Assembly (NCBI GenBank): GCA_937957915.1
Contig: CALGNZ010000027.1
Span: 1 to 64,000, forward strand
Direction: 5' to 3'
DNA: 64,000 bases
From: an uncultured Granulosicoccaceae bacterium
GTDB lineage: Bacteria; Pseudomonadota; Gammaproteobacteria; Granulosicoccales; Granulosicoccaceae
Positions 16,880 through 26,242 of this stretch are shown piece after piece. The notes beneath the pieces were generated by a model that was not told the DNA's origin, ran no database searches, and saw only the letters and a list, made by a program, of their open reading frames with translations. Each line of letters begins with the position of its first letter. Positions within the stretch are counted from its first letter, which is position 1. A program made the position numbers and the translations under genes.

Positions 16880-18808
16880 CTAGCCCTTGCCTCTCCACGG
16901 AATAGTGCGAGTGATTATCCATCGCATAATCAGATCGAATAACAGGCCCAGCACCCCAAGCAAAATAATAGTGACCCAGATGATCTCGTAGTCACTTTGC
17001 TTGCGCGCTACATTCTCCACAAAGCCGATACCGGTGGTGCCAGCCAGCATTTCTGCCGCTACCAGCGTGCCCCAGCAAACCCCGATCGAGATGCGAATTC
17101 CGGTCAGTATCTCTGGCAACGAGTTGGGCAAAATCACCTCTTTGATAATCTGCCGTCGTGACGCACCCAGTGAATGCGCCGCGTGGATTTTCGATAACTG
17201 TGTACCGGTAGCACCTGTTCTGGCCGAAATAACCATGATGGCAAATGCCACCATAAACAGCAGAAAGATTTTACCGTCGTCCTGGATGCCGAAGATCGTC
17301 AAAATCAAAGGAGCCCACGCCAGTGGTGGTACCGGTCTGTAGAGCTCAATCAGCGGATCGAAGAAGCCTTTGGCAAAGCGCGACAAGCCCATAAACAGAC
17401 CCAGCGGCACGCCAAGAATAATGCCCAAAAACAAACCCGCCAGCACTCTGAGTATTGAATCCCAGATGTGTCCCATCGGGACCGGCACGGTGATTGACGG
17501 AAAGTTGCCGGTGGCGACATTGAGCACCCGCGTTTTCAGATTCTCATTGATCTGTCCATCTTCCTGGTGGCGCGGATACTCGCCAGGCACCAGATCGGCT
17601 ACCCAGTCGGGGATAAAAAAGCCCACCATTTCTGCGACCGGTTTTTGCTCGTACCACAGCAGTGGAATACCTTTAAAGCCAACATCGGGGTTACTGATGC
17701 GCACCAGCGTGCCAAGGGTATCGGATGGTTTCGGCAGCCAGCGGCCAGAGCCCTGCTCACTACAAGCGGTATTGCCCGCGACAATGGTTCCGGCAGGCAT
17801 CGCCAGCGCATCGATATAGTTCAACCCGCCCTTTTGATTTGACTTTTCTGCCTCAAAGCGACGGACTGCCCCTTCTACCGGATCAAGCGCACTGGGCGGA
17901 AACACGGTTCCGTCGTCGATACGCTTGGTGAGCTTGCCAATTTGCCTGATGAACTTGACACGGCTTTCTTTCTCATCGGCCTCAAGGGCACTGTCTGTTA
18001 CTTCCTGCTGTAGTGTCTTTATTTCTGCATTAAGCTCTGCGACGGTTGCTTTAAAGTCATCACTGAGATTGCGCACCTTGCTAAAGTCTTTCGCAATGGT
18101 GGAAATCTCCTTTGCCACCTGATCAAATTTGCGGCCCCTGTCGCTGGTCGGTTTTATCGGCACTTCTGTGCTTGATTCCCCCCAGCCGGCTTGCGCCTGC
18201 GCGGCGGCCTGCTCTGCGGGTTCAGCCTGGCCCGGGAAATTCGGGTCTGCTAATGAAGCGGTTACCGCATCAATTCTGTCAGCGATTGACTGAATATCAT
18301 TTGCCGTTTGCTCTGAAAAATTAGCCGGTAACGCCAGCGAAGTCAGCGCTGCCCGCAACTTCCCGACGGCTGCGCCATAAGTTGCTTTTTCGTCGTCAGT
18401 AAATTTGCTGCGTAGCAGACGCTTGTCCAGCAGGTCAAGCTGCAAGTTATCGCGCGCCAGAAGCGAGGTACCTTTCAGCAGACGCGATTGAATCGGAAAA
18501 GTCGAGCGCACCGGATTCATCGCAGATTCTACTTTGGCCACCTGGCACAACTCGTTTGCCGCGTCCGGAAAAAATGACCTGGCAGCATCCCACGAAAAAT
18601 AAAACCAGATCAGCAATATGCTGGCTACACCGGCAAACACCCAGTACCAGCCACCTAGTGCCCTTTCTGGGTTACCAAAGACAGCGTCAGTCTTTTCGGT
18701 TCGAATAATTTTTCGGCCATAGATCCAGGCCGCGATTAGTCCGACGATCAGAGCAATAAATATCGTGCCTACAATCACGCCGCGGTATTCTGCGATAGCG
18801 GAAATCAT
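16880..18808 (-). CDS. ABC transporter permease, nitrate/sulfonate/taurine type, with long N-terminal extracytoplasmic domain
   Basis: 642 residues, more than twice the usual length. The last 230 residues are a complete TauC/SsuC-like permease with the EAA loop AAHSLGASRRQIIKEVILPN and about six membrane segments. Ahead of it are two N-terminal membrane helices (about 10-30 and 52-72) and roughly 330 residues predicted outside the cytoplasm, with coiled-coil-like sequence (about 225-295) and a proline/acid-rich part. The gene overlaps the ATPase gene by one base (TGATG). No substrate-binding-protein gene is adjacent, so the long domain may contribute to substrate capture. The substrate is unknown. 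Confidence 0.8.
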   Translation of the reverse strand: MISAIAEYRGVIVGTIFIALIVGLIAAWIYGRKIIRTEKTDAVFGNPERALGGWYWVFAGVASILLIWFYFSWDAARSFFPDAANELCQVAKVESAMNPVRSTFPIQSRLLKGTSLLARDNLQLDLLDKRLLRSKFTDDEKATYGAAVGKLRAALTSLALPANFSEQTANDIQSIADRIDAVTASLADPNFPGQAEPAEQAAAQAQAGWGESSTEVPIKPTSDRGRKFDQVAKEISTIAKDFSKVRNLSDDFKATVAELNAEIKTLQQEVTDSALEADEKESRVKFIRQIGKLTKRIDDGTVFPPSALDPVEGAVRRFEAEKSNQKGGLNYIDALAMPAGTIVAGNTACSEQGSGRWLPKPSDTLGTLVRISNPDVGFKGIPLLWYEQKPVAEMVGFFIPDWVADLVPGEYPRHQEDGQINENLKTRVLNVATGNFPSITVPVPMGHIWDSILRVLAGLFLGIILGVPLGLFMGLSRFAKGFFDPLIELYRPVPPLAWAPLILTIFGIQDDGKIFLLFMVAFAIMVISARTGATGTQLSKIHAAHSLGASRRQIIKEVILPNSLPEILTGIRISIGVCWGTLVAAEMLAGTTGIGFVENVARKQSDYEIIWVTIILLGVLGLLFDLIMRWIITRTIPWRGKG

Positions 18809-19605
18809 CAGTTAGATTTCCCCATGATTTCTTCCTCCATGTTCCAGATCATGGACAGGATCTCCTCGCGATTGGAGACAAACTGAGGATCATTCTTTAT
18901 TTCTCTTAAATCGCCCTGTAGTCCCATCTCTGCGAAGGGCAGATTGTATTCTTTATGCAAGCGACCCGGCCGTGGAGCCATCACAAACAATCGCTCTCCG
19001 AGTAAAAGTGCCTCCTCGACCGAGTGAGTTATGATCATGATTGTCTTGCCAGTCTCCTTCCAGATCTTCAACACCAGTGACTGCATTTTCTCTCGAGTCA
19101 GGGCATCGAGTGCGCCGAGTGGCTCATCCATAAGAATGAGGTCAGGGTCGTTAATCAAGCAGCGCGCCAATGCGACACGTTGCTGCATTCCACCGGATAA
19201 CTGATAAGTGGGGGTTTCGCCAAATCCCTGGAGTCCGACAATCTCGAGCCATTCTTCCACCTTGGCAGCAGTCTCTTTTTTGTTATTCTTTTTCATACGC
19301 AGGCCAAAATTGACATTTTCTGCAACCGTTAACCATTCGAATAAGGCGCCCTGCTGAAACACCATGCCACGCTCTACGCCGGGGCCATCGATCTCTGTAT
19401 TGTTGAGCTTGATGCTGCCACCAGTCGGGCGCAAGAATCCGGCAATGATATTCAGTAAGGTGGTTTTGCCACAGCCACTCGGCCCCAACACAGACAGTAG
19501 TTCACCTTCTTTGAGCGTAAAATTAACATTCTGCAGTGCATGGACTGACTCACCGTTCGGTGCACTGAAGGTCATATCCAGGGAACTTGCAACGAGATCA
19601 CTCAT
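18808..19605 (-). CDS. ABC transporter ATP-binding protein (TauB/SsuB/NrtD type)
   Basis: 265-residue ATPase that drives the permease downstream. Walker A is GPSGCGKTTLLN, the Q-loop region VFQQGALFEWLTVAEN, signature LSGGMQQRVALARCL, Walker B LILMDEPLGALD, and the H-loop IMIITHSVEEALLL. The MAPRPGRL segment after the H-loop is typical of the nitrate/sulfonate/taurine branch. It heads the two-gene unit and is translationally coupled to the permease. Confidence 0.92.
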   Translation of the reverse strand: MSDLVASSLDMTFSAPNGESVHALQNVNFTLKEGELLSVLGPSGCGKTTLLNIIAGFLRPTGGSIKLNNTEIDGPGVERGMVFQQGALFEWLTVAENVNFGLRMKKNNKKETAAKVEEWLEIVGLQGFGETPTYQLSGGMQQRVALARCLINDPDLILMDEPLGALDALTREKMQSLVLKIWKETGKTIMIITHSVEEALLLGERLFVMAPRPGRLHKEYNLPFAEMGLQGDLREIKNDPQFVSNREEILSMIWNMEEEIMGKSN

Positions 19606-20099
19606 AGTTTGTCCGCTTATTCAGGTAAGGCATGTTTCCCGATGAGAGTTCGGGCGCCGCACGATCTAAACCGTAAGCAGCGCGTGTTTTGAGGTTCTGG
19701 AACAACCTGAGCGATCGGTTTTTCCAGCAACAATTAGACGTGCTAAGTGTTGTATTATTGATGGCGCAGCATACTGACACCCACAGGTACGCGGGCACAT
19801 CAGACTTTCCATCGTTATATCATTTAAAAGTAGCATGCTTTCGCCTGCTGAACGAGTCTGCTGGCGTTAACGCTAACTGTGTTGTCGCAACGGAGTTGTT
19901 TACGTTGGAGGACTGCAGCCACTGATAGTTCAGAAGCCGCCAAAACGTGGAAACACCAGCACCCGTCGCACAATTGGTGTTAGCAGTCAATCGACGTCAA
20001 GAAACGCCAGGTGCAATCAGCCCTGCAGCGGCCAAAAAACCGTAGCATTTAAAATGCGATCGGAACCCTAAGGTTTTCCGCAGATCTAAAAATGCGAGA
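19606..20099. other. Intergenic region between slyD and the ABC operon
   Basis: No gene is recognised. Near 20045-20080 the minus strand holds two weak stems (GCATT-TTA-AATGC and an imperfect CGGAAAACC/GGGTTCCG) followed by TTTTTT. This could be the slyD terminator. Confidence 0.35.
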
Positions 20100-20582
20100 T
20101 CAGTGTTGATGCCCGCCAGGCCCGTGTGCATGTCGGTGCGATATTTCTTCCATAGTTGCTTCCCGAACGTCAATAACTTCTACATCGAACTGAAGCGACT
20201 TGCCCGCCAGCGGATGATTGGTATCAACATCAACATTAAAACGGCCCATTTTGACAACGGTCGCCCGTACCTTACGGTCTCTCGTATTAACAAGCACAAT
20301 GTCACCGACTCGAGGATTTTTCGGCTCGAGCAGATGCTTCACGGGCACCCTTTTAATGCCGTTTTCATCGCGTAAGCCGTAGGCATCCATCGCCTCCAGC
20401 GTCACTGAAAATTCATCACCGGCAGATCGGCCGAGCATGGCTTCCTCAAGACCCGGCAATACTCCGCGGTAACCATGCAGATACAGCATAGGATCACCGC
20501 CACGCGAGTCTTCAGTGTAATCTCCATCGACTTCTTGCAGTTGATAATGAAATGACACCACGGTGTTGTTTGCGACCTTCAT
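20100..20582 (-). CDS. slyD: FKBP-type peptidyl-prolyl isomerase, SlyD family
   Basis: 160-residue cytoplasmic prolyl isomerase/chaperone. The FKBP half has LYLHGYRGVLPGLEEAMLGR and, after the inserted flap (IF domain; VPVKHLLEPKNPRVGDIVLV), DTNHPLAGKSLQFDVEVIDV. The tail HRHAHGPGGHQH is His-rich but much shorter than E. coli SlyD's metal-binding tail. Strong GAGGG site before the ATG. It may assist nickel enzyme maturation, as SlyD does elsewhere; this is inference. Confidence 0.92.
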   Translation of the reverse strand: MKVANNTVVSFHYQLQEVDGDYTEDSRGGDPMLYLHGYRGVLPGLEEAMLGRSAGDEFSVTLEAMDAYGLRDENGIKRVPVKHLLEPKNPRVGDIVLVNTRDRKVRATVVKMGRFNVDVDTNHPLAGKSLQFDVEVIDVREATMEEISHRHAHGPGGHQH

Positions 20583-20676
20583 AACGCCCTCTATCTGCCA
20601 AAATCAAACTATTTTGCCCCGGCAGAAATGCCCGGTCAAAATTTCCAGCTCGCATCGATGTAAAAAAGGCCCGGTA

Positions 20677-20706
20677 GCTCGCAGCAGAAATTCTGCGGCT
20701 GCGAGC
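20677..20706 (-). terminator. Probable terminator of the M48 protease gene
   Basis: GCTCGCAGC and GCTGCGAGC form a nine-bp stem with an inner palindrome. In the minus-strand transcript TTTTTT follows about ten bases later. Confidence 0.5.
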
Positions 20707-20776
20707 AACTGACGCCGGTCTGTTTTAGTCGATTACTCCATAACGATCTACACGAATTAAAGAAGCAGACAAGCCG

Positions 20777-22324
20777 TTAGCGGACGATGCTCGCGGCGAC
20801 AACGCCAGCACGCACATTTTTCCCGAGACCGGGATTAACTCTGATTGGAAGCTCGATGATCTCTTTCTTACCTGCGGCCACAGTGCCGTTGATACGTCGC
20901 GTTACCTGCCGCATTCGACCATTGGCATCCGGGTAAATAATCTGCAATGAAATATTACCCAGATTGCGCGGCGTTCGATTGTTCAATTGAATGCGTAAAC
21001 GTCCGTCCTCAGTCACCTGCGTGCCTGCCAGCAAATATTTACCCGGATTAGACGGCAAATCCAGGTCAAGCAGCGAGCCCATCGCTGACTGACCAGCCGG
21101 GCCCTTGTCCTGCGCTGCCAATTGATACGCGGCAATCGCCTCGTCTTTACGCCCTGTTGCTCTGGCTATATTGCCCAGTGCGTTGTGCGCGTTAGCGGTT
21201 GGCAACAGCTGCACGCTTTTTTGCAGCGACCGTCGAGCGGCTGCGTAGTCTCGTTGCTTCTCACTGACCAGACCGCTTTGCAAATGGTAGTAAAAAAAAT
21301 TGCTATTGCGACTGATGGCATCAGCGTAGTGTTTGCGTGCACGATCAAGATTATCACTGGCGCCTTCAATATCGCCAAGCAACGAATGAAAATGCCCCTC
21401 TCTCGGCTCTGCGGCGATTGCTTTACGCGTCAGCGCCCGTGCGGTTGCCAGATCCTGATCGGCAAACGCTTTCTTCGCTTTCTCATAGTTATCGTAGGCA
21501 GGTTTGGCCCGTATCAGACTGGCAATATTCTGCCGGTACCGCTGTCGCCCGACCTCGCCTCCCCTGGGCATCGATGCGACGAGTCTCTTATTATTCGCAA
21601 GACGCTCTGCCGACGGCGGGTGACTGGCAAAAAGACCGGAAATAAAATCGTCGCGACGCTGACTGCCTTTGGACAGATTTAAAAAAGTCTGTTGCAGGTC
21701 GACCGCGCCTTGCGGGTCGTAGCCAGCCCGAGCCATGTACTCAATGCCATAGCGATCCGATTCAAGCTCTGCATTACGGCCGTATTTGGTACTGATTAAC
21801 TGAGCGCCAATGCCGGCCCCGAGCTGAGCAAGGTTAGACAACTTTCTGCCAGACGATGCAACGGTCGCGGCCATTACGCCACCCTGCAGCAATACGCCGC
21901 GCGTCATACCACTCGCTCCGTGCCTTGCGGCTGCATGTACAACTTCATGGCCGAGCACCGCGGCGAGTTCCGCCTCAGTCTTCATCTCCAGCAGCAAGCC
22001 ACGATTAATGGCGATTTTCCCACCCGGCAGCGCCCAGGCGTTAGGCACGCCAGAGTTGAGCACCTTGAATTCATACGGCAATTTGTTATCGCTCACTGCC
22101 GCGATTTTCTGCCCGACGCTGCTCACGTACGCTTGAATCCGCGGATCAGCATTGTAGTCTCCACCCTGCGACTGGCGACCCGGCGAATATTGCTGAGCAC
22201 CCACTTCCAGTTCCCAGTCCTTGCCTACAAAGCTAAGTTGCTTTTTTCCGGTTACCGGGTTGGTCGCGCATGCCGAGAGCAGCACGGCCACACACACCGA
22301 AAAACCAATAATCTTCATTTTCAT
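20777..22324 (-). CDS. M48 family metalloprotease lipoprotein with TPR repeats (BepA-like)
   Basis: 515 residues from the ATG at 22324, chosen because GGAG lies seven bases upstream and a lipoprotein signal follows at once (MKIIGFSVCVAVLLSAC). The zinc site HEVVHAAARHG and the downstream ESDRYGIEYMARAGYDPQGA are typical of the M48 branch that includes BepA and LoiP. The middle has three or more TPR units (ARALTRKAIAAEPREGHFHS, ARKHYADAISRNSNFFYYHL, ARRSLQKSVQLLPTANAHNA). The last 90 residues look like an added beta domain. It probably performs periplasmic quality control of outer-membrane proteins. Confidence 0.88.
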   Translation of the reverse strand: MKMKIIGFSVCVAVLLSACATNPVTGKKQLSFVGKDWELEVGAQQYSPGRQSQGGDYNADPRIQAYVSSVGQKIAAVSDNKLPYEFKVLNSGVPNAWALPGGKIAINRGLLLEMKTEAELAAVLGHEVVHAAARHGASGMTRGVLLQGGVMAATVASSGRKLSNLAQLGAGIGAQLISTKYGRNAELESDRYGIEYMARAGYDPQGAVDLQQTFLNLSKGSQRRDDFISGLFASHPPSAERLANNKRLVASMPRGGEVGRQRYRQNIASLIRAKPAYDNYEKAKKAFADQDLATARALTRKAIAAEPREGHFHSLLGDIEGASDNLDRARKHYADAISRNSNFFYYHLQSGLVSEKQRDYAAARRSLQKSVQLLPTANAHNALGNIARATGRKDEAIAAYQLAAQDKGPAGQSAMGSLLDLDLPSNPGKYLLAGTQVTEDGRLRIQLNNRTPRNLGNISLQIIYPDANGRMRQVTRRINGTVAAGKKEIIELPIRVNPGLGKNVRAGVVAASIVR

Positions 22325-23121
22325 ACACCATCTCCGGCTATTTCCCTGCAGTGATATTAACCAAATTTGACGACAGCCAGCTGTATTTGATGTGACAATT
22401 GGTTGCAATCGCCCGGCAGGCCTGCTCCCGGGACGGCAGGTGATGGTGTGATGCCGCGCTCGTACCTCTGCATAATTATGCAGACAGCACTGCTCTTCGC
22501 CACGCTAATTCAAGGCCTGTCAGCGCATTAAGCTCCCAACGATGCCTCTCTGCCACCCCGTTTTCGCCGAAACTGGATTCGGGTTCGCAACTCGGTCGCG
22601 GTGCGGGCGCCCGCGCTTGCCAATCAGTCACGCCGCAACAGCGAGGAAATTGCTAAATTCCCCTTTTTCCAGACTTTATCGAGGCCACCTACGTTTTAGT
22701 GGCGTCAAAAATGCTCGTGATAGGAAATAACATCCGCTCTGTCGCCCGGTAAGCCTTCAACAGCACTTAGTGATCGCCAAAACATCAGGCGGCCCCGGGT
22801 GGAATGTGCCAACACAGTTTCTGCTCCTGGCAGTTTTAGAACCACCATTGATCTTGAGACAACTTCGCCCTGTGCTTTAAGACAGCAGAATGCTAAACGA
22901 CGGCCGAAATTTTTATCTTTTTCGCGATTTTCCGACATTTTGATCAGACAAATTTTTACTATAAACACCGGCTCGATTGCCGGTTCGTATAGCAGGAAAG
23001 TGTTCATACTCGACACGGTAAACAGGGACGTGCTCCGCGCAACCAGCGCGAATCGCTGCAAGAAGCACTTCTGGATCGGTTACCAGCTTGCTTCTGTCAT
23101 TGTCGACAACCCGGTGCCTGC
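22325..23121. other. Long intergenic region upstream of the acyltransferase
   Basis: About 800 bases without a convincing gene. Open frames on both strands (for example 22799-23125 plus and 22705-23061 minus) overlap one another, lack ribosome-binding sites and match nothing I know. The DNA holds several Arg-coding, GC-rich stretches around 22590-22640 but no clear repeat. Confidence 0.35.
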
Positions 23122-24975
23122 ATGAATACATTGAAATACCGAAAAGATATCGATGGGTTAAGAGCAATCGCGGTGCTCGCGGTTTTACTCTTCCATCTCG
23201 ATCCCGGTTACCTGAACGCCGGGTACCTCGGTGTTGATATCTTCTTTGTGATATCCGGATACCTGATTACCCGAATCGTGTACACCGAGGTTATTGCAAA
23301 CAAGTATACGTATACGAACTTCTATGTTCGTCGATCAAAGCGAATACTACCGCCGCTGTATTTCATGATCATTCTGACACTGATTGCCGGCTATATTATT
23401 TTACTTCCGCTCGACTTCTACAAAACCGGTATCTCAATACTTGGTGCAATATTTTTTGCGTCCAATATGCAGTTTGCGCTCAGGACGGGAGACTACTTTT
23501 CATCTGACTCATCCGAGTGGCCGATGCTGCACACCTGGTCTCTGTCGGTGGAGGAGCAATATTATTTTGCGCTGCCGCTGGCATTGATATTTTTTGTACG
23601 ATATCTGAAATTCAATCTCACAATCGTCATGTGTGTGGTGGCTATCGCAAGCTTTGCACTGGCTGAGTTCATGTCTGCAAAGAGTCATCTGGCAGGCATC
23701 AGTTACTACATTATCCTGACCCGCATGGGAGAATTACTTGTCGGCTCAATCCTCGCGATTCAGCACGCAAACGGGTCATTGCAAAAAAGCAATTCCAATA
23801 TACTAACCAGCGTTGCAGCAGCTGTTCTGGTTGCAACCCTGATATTCTTCGACAAGCAGTTTGTCTTTCCCGGGTTCTCGGCTCTGTTGGCCTGCATACC
23901 CATCGCACTGATCATCCACAGTGAAGATACATGGGTAAACAAACTACTCGAGAACAAACTGGTGGTCTGGATCGGACTACTGTCTTATTCGCTCTACCTG
24001 TTCCACTGGCCCGTTCTGGCCTTTGCTCGATACATACTCAATACCACTGAAGGCTACCTGCACCTGCCCCTGATGACGCAGGCCATTTGTCTGGCAATCA
24101 TATTTGTATTGAGTTCGGTTTCTTACTACGCCGTAGAGCGACCGTTACGTCGCTTCAACCTCGTTGGCATAAAAGCACTGGTTTGGTATTTCCTGATACC
24201 GAGCGCCGCACTGGCGCTACTGGCAATCGGTGTAGTCATGAAAAAAGGCCTCCCGGATCGGCTCAGCACAGACACAATCAATACCGCTTACCAATACAGC
24301 CATATCGATAAAAACCAGTGTCCTTCACTGGTCAACCTCGGCTGTGTCGGAGGGCAAAAAGACAGTGAGAGCGAAATACTGCTATACGGCAACAGCCATG
24401 CAGAACACCACTTCGAGTGGATATCGCTGTTGGCGCGAGATGCGGGTATGAATGTAAAAATTTACGCGTCCGGCGGATGTTACCTTGGGAAAAAATCTGC
24501 CAAGTGCGATTCCACCAGATCCAGCTATGCTGCCGAACTACAGCAGGGTACAGATATCTCAATCATTGCATTCCGATGGGATCAAAATTTCACCAAAGAA
24601 GAATTTCTTGTCGAACTCGATCAGCTGGTTAAACAGGCTCAAACAGCGTCGAAGAAAGTAGTTGTAGTGGCTCAGCCGCCGTTGCTGACCTTCAGTCCGT
24701 CGAAGATTGCGAACTGCCACAGACTGGGTATCAACTGCCCGACACCCGCTAATTCCATCAACGATCTGTACCCCAGCTACAATGAGGCAATAGAACGCCG
24801 GGTGACAGCGCTCGGTGCCGATTTTTTCGATCCATACGACACCATTAGCGACACCAGCCAGTTGTACGATGGAGACAGATTACTGTACTCAGATACAGAT
24901 CATTTGTCCGTCTATGGCGGAAAGTGGCTCTACGAAAATATGGCAAAACAGGATTTAACGCTGTTGAAATTTTAG
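23122..24975 (+). CDS. Membrane-bound O-acyltransferase (acyltransferase 3, OafA/YrhL-like) with C-terminal SGNH domain
   Basis: 617-residue membrane enzyme that transfers acyl groups to surface glycans. The N-terminal acyltransferase-3 part has YRKDIDGLRAIAVLAVLLFH with the catalytic His, GVDIFFVISGYLIT and FYVRRSKRILPP, plus about ten membrane helices including HTWSLSVEEQYY. From about residue 385 a periplasmic SGNH domain follows, with LLYGNSHAEHHFEW (Ser block) and the late YSDTDHLSVYGGKWL (Asp/His). This two-domain form is typical of O-antigen and polysaccharide acetylases. It stands alone with no glycan cluster nearby. Confidence 0.9.
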   Translation: MNTLKYRKDIDGLRAIAVLAVLLFHLDPGYLNAGYLGVDIFFVISGYLITRIVYTEVIANKYTYTNFYVRRSKRILPPLYFMIILTLIAGYIILLPLDFYKTGISILGAIFFASNMQFALRTGDYFSSDSSEWPMLHTWSLSVEEQYYFALPLALIFFVRYLKFNLTIVMCVVAIASFALAEFMSAKSHLAGISYYIILTRMGELLVGSILAIQHANGSLQKSNSNILTSVAAAVLVATLIFFDKQFVFPGFSALLACIPIALIIHSEDTWVNKLLENKLVVWIGLLSYSLYLFHWPVLAFARYILNTTEGYLHLPLMTQAICLAIIFVLSSVSYYAVERPLRRFNLVGIKALVWYFLIPSAALALLAIGVVMKKGLPDRLSTDTINTAYQYSHIDKNQCPSLVNLGCVGGQKDSESEILLYGNSHAEHHFEWISLLARDAGMNVKIYASGGCYLGKKSAKCDSTRSSYAAELQQGTDISIIAFRWDQNFTKEEFLVELDQLVKQAQTASKKVVVVAQPPLLTFSPSKIANCHRLGINCPTPANSINDLYPSYNEAIERRVTALGADFFDPYDTISDTSQLYDGDRLLYSDTDHLSVYGGKWLYENMAKQDLTLLKF

Positions 24976-25395
24976 GTTTCCAACTCCTGGACAGCGCGGT
25001 CTCCGGGAGCACGGCCAGTGCCCCGTGGATCGCTGCAGGTGATTGCCGCAAGTCGGCGCACCATGAATAGCGCAGAGAGCGCTGTCAGGCATGGACGCGT
25101 GTTCGCAACCCGCTTCAGCGGTTACTCTCAAAATACCGCAGGCATCCTTGGGATTGGTGCGGGTCGCGTTTCTCACCGGCACCCTGCGTCCGGCCGAAAA
25201 AAGACTTTTCTTCGTTTTTAGTCTTCTTGAATCCAAGCTTTTCAAAAACGAAGGCCCCGGCAGGGATGTCCTGATTGCGCGCCGCACGGACACATCAATC
25301 CAAAACACCCAAAGTAAGAACTCCAAAGGGCCCCAGCCAGGACACACAGCAAAGGCACTAGCCGCGCGACAGCCCTCTCACCAGAACTGAATCCG
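24976..25395. other. Intergenic element with long-arm inverted repeat and a 130-codon antisense open frame
   Basis: CTTCGTTTTT (25210-25219) and AAAAACGAAG (25244-25253) form a ten-bp perfect inverted repeat. The minus strand is open from 25347 to 24955, overlapping the acyltransferase 3' end. Its product is rich in Arg, Cys and Trp and resembles the spurious ORFs that come from dispersed non-coding repeats in gammaproteobacteria, not a real protein. A chromosome-wide repeat family is my suspicion, not shown here. Confidence 0.3.
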
Positions 25396-26151
25396 CTAGC
25401 AAATAGTCATACCACCGTCAGCAACAATGGTTTGGCCGGTTACAAAAGCGGCCGCATCACTGGCAAGAAAATGCGCCACTCCTGCAATATCTTCAGGTTC
25501 ACCGATTCTTCTGAGGGGCGTTGTCTGCTCGACACGGGCCAGCCTCTTCGGATCTTCCCATAGCGCTTTGGCGAAATCAGTTTTAACCAAACCAGGCGCT
25601 ATGGCGTTGGCTCTAACACCCTGCGGGCCCCACTCTACGGCAAGGTTTCGCACCAGCGCTGTTTCTGCCACTTTGGAGATGCCATACACACCAAGAACAG
25701 CGTCTCCTCGCAGCGCGGCAATACTGGAGGTGACGATCACAGAGCCCGAGCCGCGTTCAGCCATACCCGGGCATACCATATTGCAAAGCTGGAACACACC
25801 GCGCACGTTAGTGTTCATTACCGTATCAAATGCCTCGTCAGGCACTGTATGCATTGGCCCATACACGGGATTCGTGGCTGCGTTGCAAACCAGTACATCA
25901 ATTTGGCCCCAGTGTTTCATGGTCATATCCACAAGCGCCTGCAGTTGGTCCTTGCGACCGACATGGCATGCGATACCCACCGCCTGTAAACCCGCGTCTG
26001 TCAACTCTTTCGCAACAGCCGCGCAGCTTTCCTCTGAGCGACTTGAAACAACAACCTTTGCACCGGCTTCAGCAAATTGTTGCGCGATTGCCCTGCCGAT
26101 ACCTCGTGTGGAACCGGTAATCAAAGCAACTTTGTCCTGCAAATTAAACAT
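25396..26151 (-). CDS. Short-chain dehydrogenase/reductase (SDR), FabG-like
   Basis: NAD(P)-dependent oxidoreductase, 251 residues. The cofactor motif TGSTRGIGRAIA is at residues 13-24, with VCNAATNP (NNAG equivalent), the catalytic Ser in VIVTSSIAAL, and Tyr-Lys in YGISKVAE. APGLVKTDFAKAL and FVTGQTIVADGGMTIC close the classic SDR plan. The HDYGIGL-type fatty-acid signature is absent, so an alcohol or hydroxyacyl substrate outside fatty-acid synthesis is possible. A hairpin separates it from the upstream PuuD-like gene. Confidence 0.87.
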   Translation of the reverse strand: MFNLQDKVALITGSTRGIGRAIAQQFAEAGAKVVVSSRSEESCAAVAKELTDAGLQAVGIACHVGRKDQLQALVDMTMKHWGQIDVLVCNAATNPVYGPMHTVPDEAFDTVMNTNVRGVFQLCNMVCPGMAERGSGSVIVTSSIAALRGDAVLGVYGISKVAETALVRNLAVEWGPQGVRANAIAPGLVKTDFAKALWEDPKRLARVEQTTPLRRIGEPEDIAGVAHFLASDAAAFVTGQTIVADGGMTIC

Positions 26152-26188
26152 AACTCACCTGTGCCTGTAGTAAAGATTTGAATGGAAT

Positions 26189-26212
26189 CGAAGACCCTGA
26201 AACGGGTCTTCG
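26189..26212 (-). terminator. Hairpin between the PuuD-like gene and the SDR gene
   Basis: CGAAGACCC and GGGTCTTCG pair almost perfectly over a short loop. ATTCCATTC follows in the minus-strand transcript, so the T tail is weak. It is the likely end of the upstream gene's transcript. Confidence 0.55.
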
Positions 26213-26242
26213 ACGAGACCGGCATGATAGCCGCGCGCAGCG

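Noticed and set aside
22705-23125. Overlapping open frames on both strands before the acyltransferase
   Set aside because: They contradict each other, lack start signals and look like chance frames in a gap.
25427-26170. 247-codon plus-strand open frame opposite the SDR gene
   Set aside because: Antisense shadow; no family features, and the SDR has every expected motif.
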